DNA of 64,000 nucleotides from JADKAV01 sp963732355 (GTDB lineage Bacteria; Actinomycetota; Actinomycetes; S36-B12; UBA10799): positions 62,001 through 126,000 of the forward strand of contig CAVSZD010000007.1 in NCBI GenBank assembly GCA_963732355.1, in the 5' to 3' direction. Every line of letters begins with the position of its first letter. Within the stretch, counting starts at the first letter, position 1. This document shows, one piece after another, positions 25,993 to 34,164 of this stretch. Position numbers and translations under genes: made by a program. Under the pieces are notes generated by a model. That model made no database searches. It worked only from the letters and a program-made list of their open reading frames with translations, and was not told the DNA's origin.

Positions 25993-27065
25993 CGAAGTCC
26001 GATTCCCCGATGCAAAGCATCAGTGATGAGGGCGGTGACTACATCACTGTACGTGCGACCACTGGCCTGCCAGACCAAGGGGAACATCGACGCCGATGTG
26101 AACCCTGGCATCGTGTTGATCTCGTTGAGGATCACCCGCTCGCCGGCGACGAAGAAGTCCACCCGGGCCAGGCCCTCGCACATCGCCACCGCGAAGGCGC
26201 GCGCTGCCGTGCTGCTGATCGAATCCAGCACCTGCGCTGGCAGCTCCGGGTCGATGATCAGATCGACGGTGTCGTCGAGGTACTTGGCCTCGAAGTCGTA
26301 GAACTCGTGGCCAGTGCGCACGACGATCTCACCGGGGACGCTCACGGCGACATCGGGGACGGCCAGCACACCCACCTCGATCTCGCGAGCCCCCTGAACG
26401 CCCACCTCGACGATCACGCGCGGGTCGTGGCGCAGAGCCTCCTCCACGGCATGGTCAAGACCACCCGCATCGTGCACCTTCGTGATCCCCTGTGACGACC
26501 CGGCCCGGCTGGGCTTGACGAAGACGGGGAAGCCCATCGCCTCAACGGCCGACCGGATGTCCGCCGGCGAGGCCAGCCACTCCCGGGCTGTGAAGCCGAC
26601 GTAACTGCCCACGTCGATCCCCGCGGCCTGTAGGTGGGCTTTGAAGGAGATCTTGTCCATCGACAGCGCCGAGGAGAGCACGCCCGAACCCACGTAGGGA
26701 ATCGCCGCAACCTCCAGCAGACCCTGAACCGTGCCGTCCTCGCCGAACGGGCCGTGCAGGATCGGGAAGACCACGTCGACGGGCACGTACTCGCCCTCGG
26801 CATCGAACCCCCGGCGGAACCGGTCGAGGATCAAGGACACCTCCGGCCCGCCGAGGACCTGGGGAAGTTCGGCGCCCAGGCGCAGGAGGTCGATGTCCTG
26901 GTCATCGAGGCGCCAGGTCCCCTGCCGGTCGATGCCGATGCGGACCACCTCGAAACGCTCGGGGTCCAAAGCGCGCAGTACGCTTCCCGCAGATACGCAA
27001 CTGATGCTGTGCTCGGAGCTGGTGCCTCCGTAGAGCACACCTACCCGGATCCGTGAATCAGACAC
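25989..27065 (-). CDS. ddl: D-alanine--D-alanine ligase
   Basis: ATP-grasp ligase that makes the D-Ala-D-Ala end of peptidoglycan precursors; 358 residues. Marks: RVGVLYGGTSSEHSISCVS at the N-terminus, FPILHGPFGEDGTVQG, the loop KPSRAGSSQGI, and the metal-binding end VDFFVAGERVILNEINTMPGF. The start is taken as the GTG at 27065 (or 27071), since the frame further upstream crosses the divergent gene. In mycobacteria ddl is likewise next to gpsA and the DUF3515 gene. Confidence 0.94.
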   Translation of the reverse strand: MSDSRIRVGVLYGGTSSEHSISCVSAGSVLRALDPERFEVVRIGIDRQGTWRLDDQDIDLLRLGAELPQVLGGPEVSLILDRFRRGFDAEGEYVPVDVVFPILHGPFGEDGTVQGLLEVAAIPYVGSGVLSSALSMDKISFKAHLQAAGIDVGSYVGFTAREWLASPADIRSAVEAMGFPVFVKPSRAGSSQGITKVHDAGGLDHAVEEALRHDPRVIVEVGVQGAREIEVGVLAVPDVAVSVPGEIVVRTGHEFYDFEAKYLDDTVDLIIDPELPAQVLDSISSTAARAFAVAMCEGLARVDFFVAGERVILNEINTMPGFTSASMFPLVWQASGRTYSDVVTALITDALHRGIGLR

Positions 27066-27092
27066 GATCACGACCTTAACGGAGGTCCACCC

Positions 27093-28130
27093 ATGCAACT
27101 CGCAACGATCGCCGTAGCCGCTGGCAGACCAGATCCCAACCCGGACGCGCCACTGAATGAACCGGTCGAGTTCGCCTCCGCGCTGGCGGCCGGCGGCGAG
27201 GTCGGCTACACCCGCCACGACGCCCGCAACTCGAGCGCCTTCGAGAAGGTCCTGGGGGCGATGGAGGGCGGGACAGCGGTCCTTTTCGCATCCGGGATGG
27301 CGGCTGTCACCGCCGTGCTGGACGTTGTGGCGCCCAGCACGGTCGCGCGGCCTGCGGTCGTGTACTCCGGCACGAATGCGACTCTGGCAGCTCGAAACCT
27401 GCCCCAGGTCGGGTTAGCCGACCCGGCCGAACTGCGATGGGTCGAAACACCCACCAACCCGGACCTTCGGGTGTTCGACATAGCCGCTCTGTCGCGGCTC
27501 GCCGGCCTCACCGTGGTGGACAACACGTTCGCCACCCCGATCGCCCAGCGCCCACTGACACTCGGCGCGGATATCGTGATCCACTCAGTGTCCAAATACC
27601 TCTCGGGACACTCCGACCTGATCCTCGGAGCGGTGGTCGCCAAGGACCCTGACCTGGTCCAACGGTTGCGCGACTACCGCGAATTGGGTGGTGCCATTGC
27701 GGGTCCGATGGAGGCCTGGCTCGCGCTGCGCGGCGTGCGCACCTTGGACGTGCGCTACCGGCGAGCAGCAGCCAACGCCGCGGTACTCGCTGATCGACTG
27801 ACCGCCCACCCAGGTGTGGCCCAGGTCGTCTGGCCAGGGCTGACCAGCCACCCGGACCACGAAGTGGCGCTGCGGCAGATGGATGTCGCGGTGCCAATGA
27901 TCGGGGTGGTCCCACACGGTGGCGTCGAGGCCGCTGAGGCCGTTTGCGACCACGTGCGGCTGTGGACCCACGCCACAAGCCTGGGCGGGGTCGAATCGAC
28001 GCTGGAACGCCGGCGCCGCCACCACTTCGAATCGGATCTCGTGGATCCGGCGCTTCTACGCCTATCGGTAGGGATCGAGGACGTCGAGGACCTGTGGGCA
28101 GATCTGTCGTCTGCCCTGGCCGGCGGCTGA
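27093..28130 (+). CDS. Cystathionine gamma-synthase/lyase family PLP enzyme
   Basis: A 345-residue Cys/Met-metabolism PLP enzyme. The Schiff-base lysine is in HSVSKYLSGHSD, with ETPTNPDLRVFDI and VDNTFATPIAQRPL upstream and THATSLGGVESTLERR near the end. It would join or split cystathionine (methionine or cysteine synthesis); MetB, MetC and gamma-lyase activities cannot be told apart by eye. It is shorter than typical MetB (about 380 residues), mostly in the N-terminal region. ATG at 27093 with GGAGG 7 bases upstream. Divergent from ddl; its stop lies one base from the convergent gpsA stop. Confidence 0.88.
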   Translation: MQLATIAVAAGRPDPNPDAPLNEPVEFASALAAGGEVGYTRHDARNSSAFEKVLGAMEGGTAVLFASGMAAVTAVLDVVAPSTVARPAVVYSGTNATLAARNLPQVGLADPAELRWVETPTNPDLRVFDIAALSRLAGLTVVDNTFATPIAQRPLTLGADIVIHSVSKYLSGHSDLILGAVVAKDPDLVQRLRDYRELGGAIAGPMEAWLALRGVRTLDVRYRRAAANAAVLADRLTAHPGVAQVVWPGLTSHPDHEVALRQMDVAVPMIGVVPHGGVEAAEAVCDHVRLWTHATSLGGVESTLERRRRHHFESDLVDPALLRLSVGIEDVEDLWADLSSALAGG

Positions 28131-28131
28131 A

Positions 28132-29148
28132 TCAGGACAAGCCCGAGTGACCTTGCTCTGCCTTGGGGTCACGTGACATCAGATTGGCCAGCATCTCGCG
28201 CGGCGCCATCCCGTGATGCACGACCTGGACGACCTGCTCGGTGATCGGCATCTCGACGCCGTTGCGGGTGGCCAGGTCGAGGATCGACTGACAACTCTTC
28301 ACACCCTCACAGGTCTGCTTGGTCTTGGCGATCGTCTCGTCGACGGTCAAGCCCCGACCGAGGTTCTCACCGAAGGTCCGGTTGCGCGAAAGTGACGACG
28401 TGCAGGTTGCGATCAGGTCACCGATGCCGGCAAGGCCCAGGAAGGTCAACGGGTTGGCACCGAGTGCCTGACCGAGTCTGGACATCTCGGCCAGACCGCG
28501 AGTGATCAAAGACGCTTGCGCGTTCTCTCCGAACCCGAGACCGAACGCCATGCCGTTGGCCAGCGCGATCACGTTCTTCACCGCACCGCCGAGTTCGGTG
28601 CCGATGATGTCGGTGGTGTAGTACGGGCGGAAGTACGCGGTGGTTGTCGCTTCGGCAAGGGTCTGTGCGCGGGCCTCGTCAGCGCAGGCAACGGTGGTCG
28701 CTGCGGGTTGACGTTGGGAGACCTCGCGCGCAAGGTTGGGCCCTGACACGACCGCTACCTGGGACTCCGGGAAGCCGGTCACCTCCGCGATGACCTGCGA
28801 CATCCTCATCACCGTGCCGAGTTCGATGCCCTTCATCAGACTGACCAGCGTCGCGTCGGGGTTGAGGTACTCCTTCCACACCGACAGATTGTCACGCAGC
28901 GTCTGCGACGGGATCGCGAGAACCACGATCTCCGCGCCGCGCAGTACCTCCGCCGGATCGCCACTGGCCCACATTGCCGGCGGCAACTCAAGGCCCGGAT
29001 GATACGCAGCGTTGTGATGGTTGTGGTTGATGTCGTCGACGACATCGGGCTCGCGGGCCCACATGGCGACATCTCCGCCCGCATCTGCAAGGACCATTCC
29101 GAACCCGGTTCCCCAGGAACCACTACCCATCACGGCAATACGACGCAT
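28132..29148 (-). CDS. gpsA: Glycerol-3-phosphate dehydrogenase [NAD(P)+]
   Basis: Reduces dihydroxyacetone phosphate to sn-glycerol-3-phosphate for phospholipid synthesis; 338 residues. Rossmann motif MGSGSWGTGFGMVLA at the N-terminus, then SGPNLAREV, the catalytic lysine region GGAVKNVIALANGMAFGLG, and LAGIGDLIATCTSSLSRNR. It is the second gene after plsC (9-base gap), so the two early phospholipid enzymes are cotranscribed. Confidence 0.97.
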   Translation of the reverse strand: MRRIAVMGSGSWGTGFGMVLADAGGDVAMWAREPDVVDDINHNHHNAAYHPGLELPPAMWASGDPAEVLRGAEIVVLAIPSQTLRDNLSVWKEYLNPDATLVSLMKGIELGTVMRMSQVIAEVTGFPESQVAVVSGPNLAREVSQRQPAATTVACADEARAQTLAEATTTAYFRPYYTTDIIGTELGGAVKNVIALANGMAFGLGFGENAQASLITRGLAEMSRLGQALGANPLTFLGLAGIGDLIATCTSSLSRNRTFGENLGRGLTVDETIAKTKQTCEGVKSCQSILDLATRNGVEMPITEQVVQVVHHGMAPREMLANLMSRDPKAEQGHSGLS

Positions 29149-29157
29149 TACTTCTCC

Positions 29158-29922
29158 TTAGGACTCTTTCTCACGCGACTGGCGCCAGGTCTTGTAGTCG
29201 AGTCGCTGCGCAGGGGCCTTCTCCCCGCGGATCTCCTCGAGCATCTCAGTGAGGGTGCCGGTGATGCGCTCCGTGGCGCCAGTGAGCACCTCACCATCCA
29301 TATCCCGCCCCCGGAACTCATCGAGGTCGATGGGCGGGCCGACACGAAGATGCATCGTCTTCGGCGGGATCGCATTGAACTCTTTGGCATAGGGTCCCAT
29401 CACATCCTGCGGACCCCATTGCGCGATGGGGATCACAGGCACGTCGGCCATCAAGGCGATCCGCGCCGCGCCGGTCTTTCCCGCCATCGGCCAGAGATCC
29501 GGATCCCTGGTGATCGTGCCTTCCGGGTAGACCACTACGGCCTCGCCCTCGTGGACCGCTTCCACTGCCGCGCGCACGGAGTCCGCCGCGCCGTTCGTCT
29601 CCCGGTACACCGGAATCTGGCCGGCGTTGCCGATGATCTGGCCGACGAAAGGAATTCCGAAGACTGACTCTTTGGCAAGAAATCGCGGCGGACGGCCGTT
29701 GTTCCACAGGATGTGGGCAAGGGTGATCGGGTCGAACCAGGAGATGTGGTTGGAGACCACCACAATGCCGTCACTTGGAGGGTAGTTGCGTCGCAACCAG
29801 TCCTCACCGTGCCAGTCCCGGCGGGTCATGACGGTCATGGGAGGCTTCAGCACCATGGCCGCGAAACGGTAGGAGGCACCCAGTCGTCGGGTTCCATGGC
29901 GAAAGGGCACGAGGACGATCAT
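29158..29922 (-). CDS. plsC: 1-acyl-sn-glycerol-3-phosphate acyltransferase
   Basis: Membrane-associated acyltransferase, 254 residues, making phosphatidic acid from lysophosphatidic acid. The HX4D motif is in VVVSNHISWFDPITLAH; the substrate-binding motif is VVVYPEGTITRD; the third conserved block is VPVIPIAQWGPQD. The ATG at 29922 is chosen because the frame further upstream runs across the divergent cofC gene. The C-terminus is basic. It precedes gpsA on the same strand. Confidence 0.93.
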   Translation of the reverse strand: MIVLVPFRHGTRRLGASYRFAAMVLKPPMTVMTRRDWHGEDWLRRNYPPSDGIVVVSNHISWFDPITLAHILWNNGRPPRFLAKESVFGIPFVGQIIGNAGQIPVYRETNGAADSVRAAVEAVHEGEAVVVYPEGTITRDPDLWPMAGKTGAARIALMADVPVIPIAQWGPQDVMGPYAKEFNAIPPKTMHLRVGPPIDLDEFRGRDMDGEVLTGATERITGTLTEMLEEIRGEKAPAQRLDYKTWRQSREKES

Positions 29923-29967
29923 CGCGTGCCCGAGGGCACTCTGTCGACCCAATGACAGGATGTAACC

Positions 29968-30564
29968 GTGCTTCGGTTCATCCTTCCCGTCAAGGGACTC
30001 ACGCTGGGAAAGAGCCGTCTGGCGTTGTCGCCGGAGCCCAGAGCACGTTTGGTTGAGGCGATGTTGATCGACACGATCAACGCCGCGTTGGACAGTCGCC
30101 TGGGACCGGTGGTGGTAGTCAGCCCGGATCCAGGCGCGGTCAGCGTTGCCGAAGCCCACGGAGCCAGCGGCGTGATCCACCCGGGACGCCTGAACCAGGC
30201 GATCAACCACTTCGGCCAAGAGCCGGGTCGGCAGGTCGCTCTGCTTCCCGACCTGCCTGCACTCAAGGCAACCGAACTGCAGCAGGCCTTGGCCTGGGCC
30301 CCAGCCGGCTTCGTCGCGGATCACACCGGACGAGGTACAGCCATGCTTTTCGGCGAGCACCTGTCAGCCCATTTCGGCCCACACTCGGCATGGCTGCATG
30401 AACAGGCCGGATACGCCCGCATCGGTCTCGACTTGCCCGGACTGTCACACGACATCGACACACTCGAGGACCTTTCAACGGCTCTCCGGATAGGCATCGG
30501 TGCCAACACTGCAGCTGTTCTGGAAACACTAGGGGCCGACCCGCGAGTGCGGATCGGCCCCTAG
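29968..30564 (+). CDS. fbiD: 2-phospho-L-lactate/phosphoenolpyruvate guanylyltransferase (F420 pathway)
   Basis: Nucleotidyltransferase of coenzyme F420 synthesis (CofC/FbiD) that activates a 3-carbon phospho-acid with GTP; 198 residues. The N-terminal GTP-binding signature is LPVKGLTLGKSRLA; LLPDLPAL and ADHTGRGTAMLF are the following family blocks, and LDLPGLSHDIDTLEDL is the C-terminal one. It implies that the organism makes F420. The GTG at 29968 follows AGGATGTAACC. It is in the same place, near gpsA and HU, as in mycobacteria. It is divergent from plsC. Confidence 0.92.
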   Translation: MLRFILPVKGLTLGKSRLALSPEPRARLVEAMLIDTINAALDSRLGPVVVVSPDPGAVSVAEAHGASGVIHPGRLNQAINHFGQEPGRQVALLPDLPALKATELQQALAWAPAGFVADHTGRGTAMLFGEHLSAHFGPHSAWLHEQAGYARIGLDLPGLSHDIDTLEDLSTALRIGIGANTAAVLETLGADPRVRIGP

Positions 30565-30574
30565 GACAACTGAC

Positions 30575-31258
30575 TTACTTCTTGGCGGGAGCCTTCTTCG
30601 CCGGAGCCTTCTTCGCCGGAGCCTTCTTCGCCGCCGCCGTGGTCTTGGCCGGAGCCTTCTTCGCCGGAGCCTTCTTCGCCGCAGCCGTGGTCTTGGCCGG
30701 AGCCTTCTTCGCCGCAGCCGTGGTCTTGGCCGGAGCCTTCTTCGCCGCAGCCGTCGTCTTAGCCGGAGCCTTCTTCGCCGCAGCCGTGGTCTTCTTGGCT
30801 GCTGCTGTGGTCTTGGCCGCCGCGGTGGCAGTGGCCTTCTTGGCCGGAGCCGCTGCCTTGGTTGCGGTCTTCTTGGCAGTGGTGGTGGTCTTCTTCGCGG
30901 CCGCAGCGGTCTTGGCCGGGGCCTTCTTGGCAGCGGTCTGGGCCTTCTTCGCCGAAGCCTGTGCCTTCTTCAGTGCTGCGCGGGGGTTCTCAACGAAGGA
31001 GCGGAACTCCGCACCCGGCTTGAACTTGGGGACCGACTTGGCTTTCACCTTGATGGGGCTGCCATCGAACGGGTTGCGAGCGGTGCGCGCATTGCGCTGG
31101 ATCTTCTCGAAGATGCCGAAGCCGCTGATGGAGACCTTCTCGCCCTTGGCGACCTCATGCTTGATGGTCTCGAGCACCGCTTCGACGGCGTCCGCGGCAG
31201 CTTTGCGGTTGGCCTCGAGGCGGTTGGCCACCTCTTCGATGAGCTCTGACTTGTTCAC
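30575..31258 (-). CDS. hup: HU-type nucleoid protein with histone-H1-like Lys/Ala tail
   Basis: A 227-residue DNA-binding protein of the mycobacterial HupB / streptomycete HupS type. Residues 1 to about 95 are the HU fold (MNKSELIEEVANRLEANRKA, GFGIFEKIQRNARTARNP, VPKFKPGAEFRSFVE). The rest is a basic tail built from repeats of the AKKAPAKTTA type ending in several PAKKA units. The GTG at 31258 has GGAGG 6 bases upstream. The tail is expected to bind DNA non-specifically and be a modification target. It converges with fbiD, with a 10-base gap. Confidence 0.95.
   Translation of the reverse strand: MNKSELIEEVANRLEANRKAAADAVEAVLETIKHEVAKGEKVSISGFGIFEKIQRNARTARNPFDGSPIKVKAKSVPKFKPGAEFRSFVENPRAALKKAQASAKKAQTAAKKAPAKTAAAAKKTTTTAKKTATKAAAPAKKATATAAAKTTAAAKKTTAAAKKAPAKTTAAAKKAPAKTTAAAKKAPAKTTAAAKKAPAKKAPAKTTAAAKKAPAKKAPAKKAPAKK
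30587..30800 (-). repeat. In-frame tandem repeats encoding the HU tail
   Basis: On the plus strand the unit gccggagccttcttcgcc recurs many times, alternating with gcagccgtggtcttg-like spacers, giving repeat steps of 18, 30 and 48 bases. All are multiples of three, so copy-number change would alter tail length without frameshift. The repeat encodes KKAPAK and AKKAPAKTTA units of the HU tail. Confidence 0.85.
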
Positions 31259-31412
31259 GTTTTTCCTCCGGTTGGGACACTCGGTGCTTCGCACATTAGG
31301 TGGCCTCGTGTGGGCAATGTGGGTGCCACGCCGCGTGATGCATCCGTCGCACGTTGTAATGGTGCCTCGAACACTACCGAGAAAATCTCGATCTTCGCCG
31401 GAAAACTGCCTA

Positions 31413-31428
31413 GAACAAGTGCTTGTTC
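31413..31428. repeat. 16-base palindrome downstream of leuD
   Basis: GAACAAGTGCTTGTTC is a perfect inverted repeat 11 bases after the leuD stop codon, within the 181-base gap between leuD and HU (31259-31439). It resembles an operator more than a terminator (no GC-rich stem, short arms). The rest of the gap shows the HU ribosome-binding site but no gene. Confidence 0.45.
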
Positions 31429-31439
31429 GCCCGCAAGGG

Positions 31440-32027
31440 TCAGCCCGTGCGCGGCAGGAACGCCGGTCGCGTCTGCTCGAAGGCCGCGATCTCGTCACTG
31501 TGCTGCAATGTGATGCCGATGTCGTCAAGGCCTTCCAGCAGCCGCCAGCGCACGTACTCGTCGATCACGAAGTCCGCGGTGAAGTCGCCGGCGTGAATCT
31601 GCCGCGACTGCAGGTCGACGCTGATGTGCGCTCCCGGCGCAGAGTCCAGGTACTCCCAAAGCCGTTCCACGACCTCCTGGTCGACTTCCGCGGTCACCAA
31701 ACCACCTTTGCCTGCGTTGCCCCGGAAGATGTCGGCGAACCGTGAGGAGATCACCACCTTGAACCCGTAGTCGTTGAGCGCCCACACGGCGTGTTCGCGT
31801 GACGACCCGGTGCCGAAGTCCGGCCCGGCCACCAGCACCGTCGATGCCGCGTAATGCGGGTGGTTCAGCACGAAGTCGGGGTCGGCGCGCCAGGCCGAGA
31901 AGAGCGCATCCTCATACCCGGTGCGGGTGATCCGCTTCAAGTACTCGGCGGGGATGATCTGGTCGGTGTCCACGTTGGAGTGGCGCAGCGGGGCGCCCAC
32001 TCCGGTGTGTGTGGTGAACTTCTCCAT
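31440..32027 (-). CDS. leuD: 3-isopropylmalate dehydratase small subunit
   Basis: Swivelling-domain subunit of isopropylmalate isomerase (leucine synthesis; also used for citramalate in the isoleucine route); 195 residues. Marks: NVDTDQIIPAEYLKRI, GPDFGTGSSREHAVWAL and ISSRFADIFRGNAGKGGL. The ATG at 32027 lies 1 base after the leuC stop codon, so the two subunits are coupled. Expression is expected to follow the IclR-type operator upstream of leuC. Confidence 0.97.
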   Translation of the reverse strand: MEKFTTHTGVGAPLRHSNVDTDQIIPAEYLKRITRTGYEDALFSAWRADPDFVLNHPHYAASTVLVAGPDFGTGSSREHAVWALNDYGFKVVISSRFADIFRGNAGKGGLVTAEVDQEVVERLWEYLDSAPGAHISVDLQSRQIHAGDFTADFVIDEYVRWRLLEGLDDIGITLQHSDEIAAFEQTRPAFLPRTG

Positions 32028-32028
32028 C

Positions 32029-33429
32029 TCAGACCTCCTGCAGGTCGCTGGGGGCCGCCAGGTGACCGGCGACGGCTGTTGCGGCGGCGACCTGCGGACT
32101 CACCAGGTGTGTCCTGCCACCGGGGCCTTGGCGGCCTTCGAAGTTGCGGTTGGACGTGGAGGCGCTGCGTTCCTGCGGACGCAACTTGTCCGGGTTCATG
32201 GCCAGGCACATCGAGCACCCAGCGTTGCGCCATTGGGCGCCGGCCTCGGTGAACACCTTGTCCAAGCCCTCGTCCTGCGCCTGCAGCCGGACTCGTACCG
32301 ACCCAGGCACCACGAGCATGGTCACGGAGTCAGCGACCTTGCGTCCCTTGAGCACGTCGGCTGCTGCGCGCAGGTCCTCGATGCGCCCGTTCGTGCAGGA
32401 ACCGAGGAACACCGTGTCGACGGCGATGTCGCGCAACGGTGTCCCCGGTTCCAGCCCCATGTACGCCAGCGCTTTGGCCGCAGCGGCCGCCTGTGTGGGA
32501 TCCGAGATCTGTGCCGGGTCCGGCACGTGCGATCCAAGCGGCAGCCCCTGACCCGGGTTGGTCCCCCACGTGACGAACGGCGTCAGTTCAGAAGCATCGA
32601 TGGTGACCTCAGTGTCGAAGCTCGCATCGACGTCGGTCACCAACGTGCGCCAGTACGCGACTGCTGCCTCAAAGTCCTGCGGGGCGTGCAATTTGCCGCG
32701 CAGGAACTCAAAGGTCGTCTCGTCAGGCGCGATCATTCCGGCCCGGGCGCCTGCCTCGATCGACATGTTGCAGATGGTCATGCGCTCTTCCATGCTCAAC
32801 GCCTCGATGGCCGGTCCGCGGTACTCGATCACGTGACCCTGACCGCCGCCGGTACCGATCTTGGCGATGATCGCCAGAATCAGGTCTTTAGCGCTCACAC
32901 CGGCGGGCAACTGACCCTCGACGTTGATCGCCATGGTCTTGAACGGCTTGAGCGGCAAGGTCTGGGTTGCGAGAACATGCTCGACCTCGCTGGTCCCGAT
33001 GCCGAAGGCCAAGGCCGCGAACGCACCGTGGGTGGAGGTGTGGCTGTCCCCGCACACCACGGTCATCCCCGGCTGTGTGAGACCCAACTGGGGGCCGACC
33101 ACGTGGACGATGCCCTGATCGACGTCGCCCAAGCGATACAGCGGGATGTCGAACTCGGCGCAGTTGTTGCGCAGCGCGTCCACCTGGGCGCGCGAAACAG
33201 GGTCGGCGATCGGCTTGTCAATGTCGATGGTCGGCACATTGTGGTCCTCGGTGGCCATCGTGAGGTCGGGACGGCGCACTGGCCGACCGGCGGCCCTCAG
33301 CCCGTCGAAGGCCTGCGGGCTGGTCACCTCGTGGATGAGGTGAAGATCGATGTACAGAAGGTCGGGCTCGCCCTGCGCACTTCGGACGATATGAGAGTCC
33401 CAGACTTTCTCGGACAAGGTCTTTGCCAT
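32029..33429 (-). CDS. leuC: 3-isopropylmalate dehydratase large subunit
   Basis: Aconitase-family [4Fe-4S] subunit converting 2- to 3-isopropylmalate; 466 residues. Cluster and substrate marks include VVCGDSHTSTHGAFAALAFG, FLGSCTNGRIEDLRAAA and GCSMCLAMNPDKL, with the three cluster cysteines in the last two. The ATG at 33429 has AAGGAG 7 bases upstream; the frame further upstream covers the operator region. Divergent from the IclR regulator gene. Confidence 0.97.
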   Translation of the reverse strand: MAKTLSEKVWDSHIVRSAQGEPDLLYIDLHLIHEVTSPQAFDGLRAAGRPVRRPDLTMATEDHNVPTIDIDKPIADPVSRAQVDALRNNCAEFDIPLYRLGDVDQGIVHVVGPQLGLTQPGMTVVCGDSHTSTHGAFAALAFGIGTSEVEHVLATQTLPLKPFKTMAINVEGQLPAGVSAKDLILAIIAKIGTGGGQGHVIEYRGPAIEALSMEERMTICNMSIEAGARAGMIAPDETTFEFLRGKLHAPQDFEAAVAYWRTLVTDVDASFDTEVTIDASELTPFVTWGTNPGQGLPLGSHVPDPAQISDPTQAAAAAKALAYMGLEPGTPLRDIAVDTVFLGSCTNGRIEDLRAAADVLKGRKVADSVTMLVVPGSVRVRLQAQDEGLDKVFTEAGAQWRNAGCSMCLAMNPDKLRPQERSASTSNRNFEGRQGPGGRTHLVSPQVAAATAVAGHLAAPSDLQEV

Positions 33430-33444
33430 GTCGATCTCCTTGCG

Positions 33445-33459
33445 TCTCACATAGTGAGA
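33445..33459. promoter_or_regulatory. Palindromic operator between leuC and iclR gene
   Basis: TCTCAC-ATA-GTGAGA is a perfect 6-bp inverted repeat in the 45-base gap between the divergent leuC and IclR-family genes. A leuC -10 candidate TACAAT (minus strand) directly adjoins it, and for the regulator TAGTAT (33463-33468) lies 6 bases before its GTG. In Corynebacterium and Streptomyces the neighbouring IclR proteins (LtbR, NdgR) are known to control leuCD. Binding here is inferred from position and symmetry. Confidence 0.65.
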
Positions 33460-33474
33460 TTGTAGTATCACCTT

Positions 33475-34158
33475 GTGGACAAGCCTACCAGCGTCGGAAC
33501 ACTGGCCAAAGCCGGGGCGATCCTCGATGCCGTTGAGGTGGGGCCACAGGACCTCGCTGACCTTGTGGCTCTAACAGGTCAGCCGCGCGCCACCTGCCAC
33601 CGCCTGGCCACTGCCCTGGTGGATCTACGCCTTCTGGCCAAGGACGCGCAAGGCCGTTTTCTGATCGGGCCGAGAATCGCCGAACTGAACGGGGCCGCGC
33701 AGGGCGACCGACTGCGCGCAGTAGCCCTGCCCACCTTGCGCGGACTGCGCGACGCGACCGGCGAGAGCGCTCAGCTGTACCGCAGACGGGGTGCGCGGCG
33801 CCTGTGCGTTGCCAGTGTCGAACCACCCACGGGACTGCGCGACACCGTGCCCGAGGGGGCACTGCTCACCATGACGGCGGGTTCGGCGGCCCAAGTTCTG
33901 AGCGCTTGGGAAACCGGCACATCGAGTTTCACACCGGCCGTACTCGAGGCCGTCCGCAAGCGGGGCTGGGCGCACAGCGTCGCAGAACGCGAGGCCGGTG
34001 TCGCCAGTGTGTCGGCGCCGGTATGGACTTCGGGGCGGGTGGTCGCCGCGATAAGCATCTCCGGGCCGATTGATCGACTTACGAAGCAGCCCGGCCGACT
34101 GCACGGGCCGACGGTCGTGGAGGCAGCACACCGGGTCAGCGACGAACTGGGCGCGTGA
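33475..34158 (+). CDS. IclR-family regulator of leuCD (LtbR/NdgR type)
   Basis: A 227-residue transcription factor: N-terminal winged helix (about residues 7-60, with LADLVALTGQPRATCHRLATALVDLRLL) and a C-terminal IclR effector domain (from about 80, ending with VSAPVWTSGRVVAAISISGP). Orthologues beside leuCD (LtbR, NdgR) control leucine and related amino acid genes. The GTG at 33475 follows a -10-like TAGTAT by 6 bases and has no Shine-Dalgarno sequence, so the transcript is probably leaderless. Confidence 0.9.
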   Translation: MDKPTSVGTLAKAGAILDAVEVGPQDLADLVALTGQPRATCHRLATALVDLRLLAKDAQGRFLIGPRIAELNGAAQGDRLRAVALPTLRGLRDATGESAQLYRRRGARRLCVASVEPPTGLRDTVPEGALLTMTAGSAAQVLSAWETGTSSFTPAVLEAVRKRGWAHSVAEREAGVASVSAPVWTSGRVVAAISISGPIDRLTKQPGRLHGPTVVEAAHRVSDELGA

Positions 34159-34164
34159 ACGACC

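Noticed and set aside
29923..30360. N-terminal extension of the PlsC frame
   Set aside because: Lies antisense to fbiD, which is well supported; the acyltransferase motifs all follow the ATG at 29922.
31413..31428. LexA (SOS) box
   Set aside because: Actinobacterial LexA sites have GAAC-n4-GTTC; here the spacing is eight bases.
30582..31745. Ala/Phe/Val-rich plus-strand frame that looks like a membrane protein
   Set aside because: It is the complement of the Lys/Ala repeats of HU; the hydrophobic repeat is an artefact.
31921..33465. 514-codon open frame on the plus strand
   Set aside because: Antisense to leuD/leuC, which are certain; no recognisable domains.
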